NCBI GenBank assembly: GCA_031401035.1 | Contig: JANNRA010000139.1 | Coordinates: 1 to 26,423, forward strand | Direction: 5' to 3' | DNA: 26,423 nucleotides | DNA from: JANNRA01 sp031401035 | Lineage (GTDB): Bacteria > Desulfobacterota > Binatia > HRBIN30 > CADEER01 | In this document: one piece after another, positions 22,249 to 26,423 of the stretch | Position numbering within the stretch: position 1 is the first letter of the stretch | Layout: every line of letters starts with the position of its first letter | Program-made: the position numbers and the translations under genes | Notes under the pieces: generated by a model | Told to the model about the DNA's origin: nothing | Database searches by the model: none | What the model saw: only the letters and a program-made list of their open reading frames with translations

Positions 22249-22659
22249 TCACCAGGTAATTTCGGCCGCCACCGCGTTTTGCGGCTTGCCCAGCCACTGG
22301 ATGAGCCATGCCATCCAGTACTTTTTTCGGACCGCGGCGATGACGGACGCAACCCCGGCCGGGTCCGTGATCGGCGTCCCTCGCGCCTCGATCGGCCCGT
22401 CGCCGAAATCGATCGCGACGGCGGACGTGGCGACCAGATTGCGGTACCAGTTGGCCGGCTTCGCGGCGACGTGCTGCACACGAATGGCGCGCGGTCCGCT
22501 GGCGATGAACCAGATGGTGACGGCACGAGCCTGACCGCTCTTGCGGCCGCGCGTCGTCAGCCGCACGGTCTTGCGGCGGGCGAAGTCGCCGTCGCTCATT
22601 ACGCCGCCCTTGGCGTCGCTCATTTCGCTACCCTTCGCGCCGCCCTTGGCGTCGCTCAT
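22249..22659 (-). CDS. Deazaflavin-dependent nitroreductase-like protein (Ddn family)
   Basis: A 136-residue split-barrel protein of the DUF385/Ddn family, whose characterised members bind coenzyme F420 and reduce nitro groups or quinones. RRKTVRLTTRGRKSGQARAV is the opening family motif, followed by WFIASGPRAIRVQHVA, WYRNLVATSAVAIDFGDG and a C-terminal helix (VRKKYWMAWLIQWLG). The activity and cofactor are inferred from the family only. ATG 22659 overlaps the phosphoglycerate mutase stop (ATGA), favouring this start. However, the N-terminus is a duplication (MSDAKGG repeated, then MSDGDF), giving three in-frame ATGs, and the later ones (22623, 22599) fit normal family length. It is the last gene of a minus-strand operon. 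Confidence 0.8.
   Translation of the reverse strand: MSDAKGGAKGSEMSDAKGGVMSDGDFARRKTVRLTTRGRKSGQARAVTIWFIASGPRAIRVQHVAAKPANWYRNLVATSAVAIDFGDGPIEARGTPITDPAGVASVIAAVRKKYWMAWLIQWLGKPQNAVAAEITW
22591..22659 (-). repeat. Tandem duplication of a start-codon segment
   Basis: A 21-base segment (GCCGCCCTTGGCGTCGCTCAT on the plus strand) occurs at 22603-22623 and 22639-22659, spaced 36 bases apart, with a partial third GTCGCTCAT at 22591-22599. On the coding strand each unit carries ATGAGCGAC, so the start of the nitroreductase-like gene has been copied in frame. Confidence 0.85.
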
Positions 22660-23279
22660 GGCGCCAGGATCCGCTTGGAGCGAATGGTCAGGCGCGGACC
22701 CGGGCTGGGCTCGACGTCGTAGACGATCGGCACACCGGTCGGAATGTTGAGCTCCAGCACCTGTTCGCGGGTCAGCTCATCGAGATGCATGACGATCGAG
22801 CGCAGCGAGTTCCCATGCGCCACCACCAGCGCCGAGCGACCGGCGGCGACCGCCGGGGCGATGGTCGACTCGAAATACGGCAGCGTGCGCGCGGCGGTGT
22901 CCTTGAGGCTCTCGCCGCCCGGCGGCGGCACGTCGAAGCTGCGCCGCCAGATGTGCACCTGCTCGGCACCGAACTTCTGCGCCGTCTCCGCTTTGTTCAA
23001 CCCCTGCAACTCGCCGTAGTGACGCTCGTTCAGGGCCTGGTCCTTATGCACCGGCAGATCGGTGCGGTCGAGCTCGCGCAGGATGATCTCGAGGGTCTCG
23101 TTGGCGCGCTGCAGCAGCGACGAGAAGGCGACGTCGAAGGGCGTGCCGCGCAGCAGGGCGCCGGCGCGGGCTGCCTCGCGGCGGCCGGTCTCGGTCAGCG
23201 GGACGTCCACCCAGCCGGTGAAGCGGTTCTCCAGGTTCCACTGCGACTCGCCGTGCCGAACGAGCACGAGTACGGCCAT
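22656..23279 (-). CDS. gpmA: 2,3-bisphosphoglycerate-dependent phosphoglycerate mutase
   Basis: A 207-residue cofactor-dependent mutase interconverting 3- and 2-phosphoglycerate in glycolysis and gluconeogenesis. VLVRHGESQWN holds the phosphohistidine His9 with Arg8, NRFTGWVDVPLTETG follows, Arg58 is in FSSLLQRANET, and Glu85 is in ALNERHYGELQGLNK. PPPGGESLKDTAARTLPYF and VVAHGNSLRSIVMHLD (His155) complete the catalytic set. The retained ERHYGxLQGLNK and GGES segments mark GpmA rather than a generic histidine phosphatase. The protein is shorter than the approximately 250-residue E. coli form, as in several other lineages. ATG 23279 has a GGAGGT ribosome-binding site. Its stop overlaps the start of the nitroreductase-like gene, so the two are coupled. 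Confidence 0.93.
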   Translation of the reverse strand: MAVLVLVRHGESQWNLENRFTGWVDVPLTETGRREAARAGALLRGTPFDVAFSSLLQRANETLEIILRELDRTDLPVHKDQALNERHYGELQGLNKAETAQKFGAEQVHIWRRSFDVPPPGGESLKDTAARTLPYFESTIAPAVAAGRSALVVAHGNSLRSIVMHLDELTREQVLELNIPTGVPIVYDVEPSPGPRLTIRSKRILAP

Positions 23280-23310
23280 GCCCACCTCCCCTTCCACCGT
23301 CCTTCGCTGT

Positions 23311-23405
23311 CAGGTCATGCTTCGCCGGGCAGGTCACTCAACGCCCGGCAGGTCACTCATCGCCGGGCAGGTCACTCATCGCCGGGCAGATCACTCTTCG
23401 CCGGG
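23311..23405. repeat. Five tandem 19-bp repeats
   Basis: Units of CAGGTCACTCATCGCCGGG start at 23311, 23330, 23349, 23368 and 23387; the third and fourth are identical and the others differ at a few positions. The array fills the gap before gpmA and runs into the last codons of the upstream small secreted-protein gene. On the minus strand most units contain ATGAGTGA, a start codon overlapping a stop codon. Confidence 0.92.
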
Positions 23406-23891
23406 ATGGTCGTCGTCATGGATGAACGGCTCCCACTCGTGCGTCACGTAGGGCTCCCACTCATGCGTGATGAACGGCTCCCACTCGGCGCTCGAGTCGG
23501 GATCGACGCCCCGAACGCGGTCGAGCCCCTTGGAGCTTTCGGGATTGCCGCGGACGCGGTTGGCCTGTTGATCGCGTTCCTCGCGCGCCACCTCGTCGTA
23601 CTCGCGCGCCTCCTGGGGGGCGGTCAGGCCCTCATCGCCCTCGCGGTGTTTGCGCGGCTGCTTCTTCACCCGACGCCCATAGGACTGCGCGCAGCGCTCC
23701 ACCCAGGCGCTGTCAGTGCCCAGCTTGCGCGCCAGCACCGACGAATCGGGCGTGCCGGCGCCGTCGTGGCCGGTGACGCGGTGCATCTGCCGCACGATGG
23801 TGGCGCAGTCGGGTCGCCCCTGCGCCGAGGCACCGGGAACCACCGCCGAAATGATCACCGCCAGTGCGGCCGCGAGATGAAGCAGGCGCAT
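23391..23891 (-). CDS. Small secreted charged protein with C-terminal EWEPFITH repeats
   Basis: A 166-residue exported protein of no family I recognise. It has a signal peptide (MRLLHLAAALAVIISAVVPG, cleaved after ASA) and a short globular-looking part with two cysteines (DCATIVRQMHRVTG and WVERCAQSYGRRV, about residues 28-72). A highly charged, probably disordered stretch rich in Lys, Arg, Glu and Gln follows. The C-terminus has three 8-residue repeats (EWEPFITH, EWEPYVTH, EWEPFIHD) ending HPGEE. The last codons lie inside the 19-bp repeat array, so changes in array phase could alter the tail. It is upstream of gpmA on the same strand and divergent from the MaoC-type gene. Confidence 0.7.
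   Translation of the reverse strand: MRLLHLAAALAVIISAVVPGASAQGRPDCATIVRQMHRVTGHDGAGTPDSSVLARKLGTDSAWVERCAQSYGRRVKKQPRKHREGDEGLTAPQEAREYDEVAREERDQQANRVRGNPESSKGLDRVRGVDPDSSAEWEPFITHEWEPYVTHEWEPFIHDDDHPGEE
23421..23492 (-). repeat. Three in-frame 24-bp repeats
   Basis: Units at 23421-23444, 23445-23468 and 23469-23492 (core GGCTCCCACTC on the plus strand) encode the EWEPxxTH repeats of the small secreted protein. The last unit is degenerate at its end. Confidence 0.85.
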
Positions 23892-24048
23892 CCACTGAAC
23901 AGGTAACAGCCGCGGCGCCGAAACCCAATGCCTTTCGGCAGCCGGCCCGTCTACCTGGCCCCTGCTGCCGGCCTCTCTGCCGGCCCCTGTTGGAGCCCCT
24001 GGGAGCGCCTGCTAGACGATCAGGATTCATTCAGCAGGGGGACTGCCC

Positions 24049-25107
24049 GTGGCGATCATCCGCAAAAAGACCGGCAACTTCCTCGAGGACTTCAGGATCG
24101 GCAGCGTCCTGCGGCACAAAGTCGGCAAGACTGTGACCGAGGGGCTGGTGCACGCCTTCACTGAGTTCTCGATGACCGCCAACCCGCTGCACAAGAACCG
24201 CCGCTACGCTCAGCTTTTCGGCTATCGCGACATGCTGCTGCCGCCGGGCCTGGTCATGGCGGTGGTGTTCAGCCAGAGCGTCGAGGACATTTCCGAGAAC
24301 GCCCGCGCCAACCTCGAATACGTCGACATGCGCTTCGGCGTGCCGGTGCACGTCGGCGACACCATCGAGAGCACGTCGCTGGTGCTCGGCGTCACGCCCT
24401 CGTCGAAGGACAAGACCCTCGGCGTCGTGCACGTGCAGACGACCGGCCGCAATCAACACGACGAGGTGGTCCTGACCTACGAGCGCAAGGTGCAGGTGTG
24501 GAAGCACGACCCCGACGCCGAGGTGGTGAAGGCGTCCACCAGCGCCCCGGCGGTCGCCTGCGAACTGCTGCTGCCGCCGTACGATCCGGCGACGCCGTAC
24601 CGGACGGTGGCGCACCTGAGCAACGCCGATACCTACTTCGAGGACTTCAGCGCCGGCGACGTGCTCGAGCACTCGCGTGGCCGCACCATGACCGCGGAGC
24701 ACATCGCCCTCACCGCGACGCTCGACAACACCTCGCAGGTGCACTGCAACCAGCACATGATCGACCAGAACCCCGAGCGCTTCGTCGGCGGCCAGCTGAT
24801 CATCTTCGGCGGCATCCCCTTCCAGCTCTGCCTCGGCCTGTCGTGCCCCGACGTGGCCGACAACTCGCTCGGCGACATCGTCTACCGGACCGGCCGCCAC
24901 TCGGCGCCGCTGTTCGCCGGCGACACCGTCTTCGCCAGTACCGAGATTGCGGCCGCGCGTGAGCTGCCCGGCCGGCCCGATCTCGGCATCCTCGACACCA
25001 TCCTGCGCGGCCACAAGTTCGCCACGAAGAACGGCGCCGCCGAGAAGGTCGAGATCTTCTATCTGGAGCGCTCGAGCGCGCTGAAGCGCCGCAGCCACTA
25101 CGCCTGA
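24049..25107 (+). CDS. MaoC-type double hot-dog hydratase (mesaconyl-CoA hydratase-like)
   Basis: A 352-residue protein of two fused MaoC-like hot-dog domains, about residues 10-165 and 190-340. The N-terminal half has TGNFLEDFRIGSVLRHKVGK, VTEGLVHAFTEFSMTANPLH, LLPPGLVMAVVFSQSVEDIS and VHVGDTIESTSLVLG. The C-terminal half starts TYFEDFSAGDVLEHSRGRTM, with HIALTATLDNTSQVHCNQHM and APLFAGDTVFASTEI. This layout resembles mesaconyl-CoA (beta-methylmalyl-CoA) hydratases, which act in methylaspartate or 3-hydroxypropionate-type pathways, but other enoyl-CoA hydratase roles are possible. The start codon is GTG after a GGGGG stretch; no ATG gives the conserved N-terminus. It converges on the zinc-finger gene with 8 bases between stops. 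Confidence 0.85.
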   Translation: MAIIRKKTGNFLEDFRIGSVLRHKVGKTVTEGLVHAFTEFSMTANPLHKNRRYAQLFGYRDMLLPPGLVMAVVFSQSVEDISENARANLEYVDMRFGVPVHVGDTIESTSLVLGVTPSSKDKTLGVVHVQTTGRNQHDEVVLTYERKVQVWKHDPDAEVVKASTSAPAVACELLLPPYDPATPYRTVAHLSNADTYFEDFSAGDVLEHSRGRTMTAEHIALTATLDNTSQVHCNQHMIDQNPERFVGGQLIIFGGIPFQLCLGLSCPDVADNSLGDIVYRTGRHSAPLFAGDTVFASTEIAAARELPGRPDLGILDTILRGHKFATKNGAAEKVEIFYLERSSALKRRSHYA

Positions 25108-25120
25108 CGGCGCCGTCAGG
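25103..25120. terminator. Perfect 18-bp palindrome spanning both convergent stops
   Basis: CCTGACGGCGCCGTCAGG equals its own reverse complement and contains the TGA stop of the hydratase gene on one strand and the TGA stop of the zinc-finger gene on the other. There is no T-tract. It could be a compact bidirectional 3'-end signal or simply a symmetric protein-binding site. Confidence 0.45.
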
Positions 25121-25445
25121 TCGACCGGGGGCGGCGGCGCGCCGCCTGGTAGTGGTTGGCGCAGAGGCCGCGCGCCACGTAGGCGCGGCTGCAGCCCTTC
25201 AACGTGCAGACGCGCTTCGGCGGCGGCAGGGCGATGCGCAGCGGGCGCCAATCCTTGAGCGTCTCGGCGGAGCGGTCGAGCCCCTCGTTGAGCAGCGCGA
25301 TCACCACGTTGGTGATCGACGCCCCGAGGCTGTCCGCGACGCGGTGGATGGCGTCGCTGACGTGCGCCGGAATCTTGACGTTCATCAGCTTGCTGACTGG
25401 TTGAGTCAGCCGCCGCAGGTCGGTGAGGCGGAGATCCGATCGCAT
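25116..25445 (-). CDS. Small protein with RHH-like segment and C-terminal zinc finger
   Basis: A 109-residue putative DNA-binding protein. After an N-terminal MRSDLRLTDLRRLTQPVSK, the segment MNVKIPAHVSDAIHRVADSL plus GASITNVVIALLNEGLD has the strand-helix-helix spacing of ribbon-helix-helix or CopG-like proteins. The C-terminal VCTLKGCSRAYVARGLCANH (then YQAARRR) has C-x4-C-x9-C-x2-H, the short zinc-finger form often found next to phage HNH nucleases. I do not know a named family with this combination. ATG 25445 has a GGGGGGA ribosome-binding site. The longer upstream frame is the antisense of the next gene and is not used. It is likely a transcriptional regulator, possibly of its divergent neighbour across the 153-base gap. 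Confidence 0.75.
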   Translation of the reverse strand: MRSDLRLTDLRRLTQPVSKLMNVKIPAHVSDAIHRVADSLGASITNVVIALLNEGLDRSAETLKDWRPLRIALPPPKRVCTLKGCSRAYVARGLCANHYQAARRRPRST

Positions 25446-25598
25446 CGCGCATCCCCCCAAGTTCGCGGCGCCGCGTGGTCTGCAACCCGGGGCGAGGCCG
25501 TTCTGATTCACATCGCGCGCCGCGATCATGCCATGCCCCCCCGCGGCTGCAAAGCGCACCACATGGACGGAGGCGGGCATCGGGGATAGCGTCGGGCC

Positions 25599-26423
25599 AT
25601 GCGGGTGGACGTACCGGACTGGTGCCGCTGGCGGGCCGGCCGCGGTCCGCTGGTCGTCGTCGCCCCGCACGGCGGCGCGCGCCGGACGACCCGCCAGCGC
25701 GCCGCTACCGACAAGGTCAACGACCTGCACACGGCCGACGTAGCGGTGGAGTTGGCGGCGGCGCTGGATGCCGCCCTGATCGTCAATCCGACGATCGATC
25801 GCAACGACCTCGACCTCAACCGGCTCAGCCAGGTATGCGCCCGCGCTCCGTGGTTTCTGGCGCTGCTCGAGGCCCTGCTGGCCGATGCGATCGCGCACCA
25901 CGGCCGCGCCGAACTGCTCATCGTGCACGGCTGGAACACCACCGCGGCGAAGTGCGACCTGGGCATCGGACAGCGCCTGAGCGATGCCGACGACGCCGCG
26001 GCGCAGGCCGCGGCTCTGACCGTCTCGCCGCACTACGTCGCCACCCGCCTCGCCGCCCTACGCGCCGCCTGCGCCGTCGCCGGCATCGACGCGCCACTCG
26101 GCGAGCGCTACCCGGCCCGCCATCCGAACAACGTCCTGCAGCTCTTCAGGCGCGGCGCCGCGCATCCGGCGGCGTCGCCGCGCCTCGTCGGCTGGGTGGC
26201 CGCGGGGTGCATCGAGGCGGTCCAACTGGAACTCTCGGTGCCACTGCGCTGGCCGGGGCCGATGCGACAGGCGTTCATCGCGGCGCTGATCGCCACCTGC
26301 GCCGACGGCGACGCGGCGCAACCCGGGACCCTAGCCGATGGTGGGCGCCCCGCCGTGGGCGCCGGTTGGTTGGGGCCTCCACCCCCAGAAGCAGCCGGCG
26401 CCCACCGCGGGGCGCCCGCCCGG
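25599..26423 (+). CDS. N-formylglutamate-amidohydrolase-like protein, 3' truncated by window edge
   Basis: An open frame of 275 codons from ATG 25599 to the last base without a stop; the gene continues beyond the window. Residues 18-27 (LVVVAPHGGA) and 69-75 (NDLDLNR), with DLHTADVAVELAAAL between and ELLIVHGWN near 105-113, resemble the zinc-binding HGG and DLNR-type motifs of the N-formylglutamate amidohydrolase fold. HPNNVLQLFRRG and VQLELSVPLRWPGPMRQAF follow, the latter like the conserved C-terminal EL strand of that fold. The match is by motif only, so an uncharacterised hydrolase is as likely. Its last about 30 codons read through palindromic repeat copy C. The true C-terminus may have been extended by that element. 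It is divergent from the zinc-finger gene. Confidence 0.65.
   Translation, partial: MRVDVPDWCRWRAGRGPLVVVAPHGGARRTTRQRAATDKVNDLHTADVAVELAAALDAALIVNPTIDRNDLDLNRLSQVCARAPWFLALLEALLADAIAHHGRAELLIVHGWNTTAAKCDLGIGQRLSDADDAAAQAAALTVSPHYVATRLAALRAACAVAGIDAPLGERYPARHPNNVLQLFRRGAAHPAASPRLVGWVAAGCIEAVQLELSVPLRWPGPMRQAFIAALIATCADGDAAQPGTLADGGRPAVGAGWLGPPPPEAAGAHRGAPAR
26340..26420. repeat. Palindromic repeat, copy C (diverged)
   Basis: Arms GGTGGGCGCCCCGCCGTGGG-CGCCGG (26340-26365) and CCGGCG-CCCACCGCGGGGCGCCCGCC (26395-26420) pair at 24 of 26 positions. The arm layout (GGnGGGCGCC, four bases, CCGTnGGCGCCnGTTGG) matches copies A and B, in the orientation of A. It ends three bases before the window edge. 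Confidence 0.75.

Noticed and set aside
23311..23405. Short regular repeats as a CRISPR array
   Set aside because: The 19-bp units are directly abutting with no spacers and no cas genes.
25446..26033. Minus-strand open frame extending the zinc-finger gene to 305 codons
   Set aside because: It is antisense to the plus-strand hydrolase-like gene, has low-complexity Arg/Ala content and no family features; the ribosome-binding site supports the start at 25445.

Overview
The window is very GC-rich, densely packed, free-living bacterial DNA. Several secreted proteins share a style I associate with deltaproteobacteria-like, uncultured Binatota-type genomes: N-termini with KKCEAGKLK... CRMKAEAKA spacing, dockerin-like calcium loops such as CVGDCDRNRAV...GELVRGV, and Cys-rich C-terminal tails. 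The mix of acyl-CoA genes (CaiB/AMACR, MaoC, FlK-like thioesterase), a cytochrome P450 and a deazaflavin-type reductase fits that lineage. The assignment is inference. Bases 1-147 are homopolymer G/C runs and look like assembly or sequencing artefact at a contig end. The right edge cuts through an open reading frame.

Layout. 188-2520 (minus): a secreted DUF1566/Lcl-domain protein and an AAA+/DUF4143 ATPase with a palindrome in its promoter. 2637-4961 (plus): an RNase R-type exoribonuclease. 5145-8038 (minus): a probable operon, read from high to low coordinate, of a BtuF-like corrinoid-binding protein, a HAD phosphatase and a P450 whose I-helix acid is replaced by Arg. 8128-8392 (plus): a cobalamin riboswitch followed by a textbook intrinsic terminator. 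8539-14262 (plus): four overlapping or abutting genes under that riboswitch, namely a secreted beta-propeller, a dockerin-bearing surface protein, a BtuB-like TonB-dependent receptor and a second, YncE-like propeller. 14313-17404: a soluble triple-PAS histidine kinase joined by an ATGA overlap to a D-threonine/3-hydroxy-D-aspartate aldolase-like PLP enzyme. 17415-19079: a divergent FlK-type thioesterase and a CaiB/AMACR enzyme. 19205-21142: a Ycf46-like AAA+ ATPase convergent with a single-domain response regulator. 21348-21962: APS kinase. 22249-23891 (minus): a small secreted repeat protein, phosphoglycerate mutase and a deazaflavin-dependent nitroreductase-like protein, with tandem repeats at gene ends and starts. 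24049-25107: a MaoC-type hydratase. 25116-25445 (minus): a small helix-helix plus zinc-finger protein. 25599-end: a 3'-truncated N-formylglutamate-amidohydrolase-like gene.

The most interesting system is the cobalamin locus at 7208-14262. A riboswitch, BtuB-like receptor and BtuF-like binding protein surround three extra secreted proteins of no assigned role, two of them beta-propellers. This parallels the BtuB-BtuG-surface protein arrangement known from gut Bacteroidetes, and suggests an independent or divergent surface vitamin B12 capture system in this lineage. A second theme is an approximately 84-bp, near-perfectly palindromic repeat with three copies here. One copy, and a related hairpin, fall at the 5' ends of two genes of that same operon and appear to encode the N-terminal part of their signal peptides.
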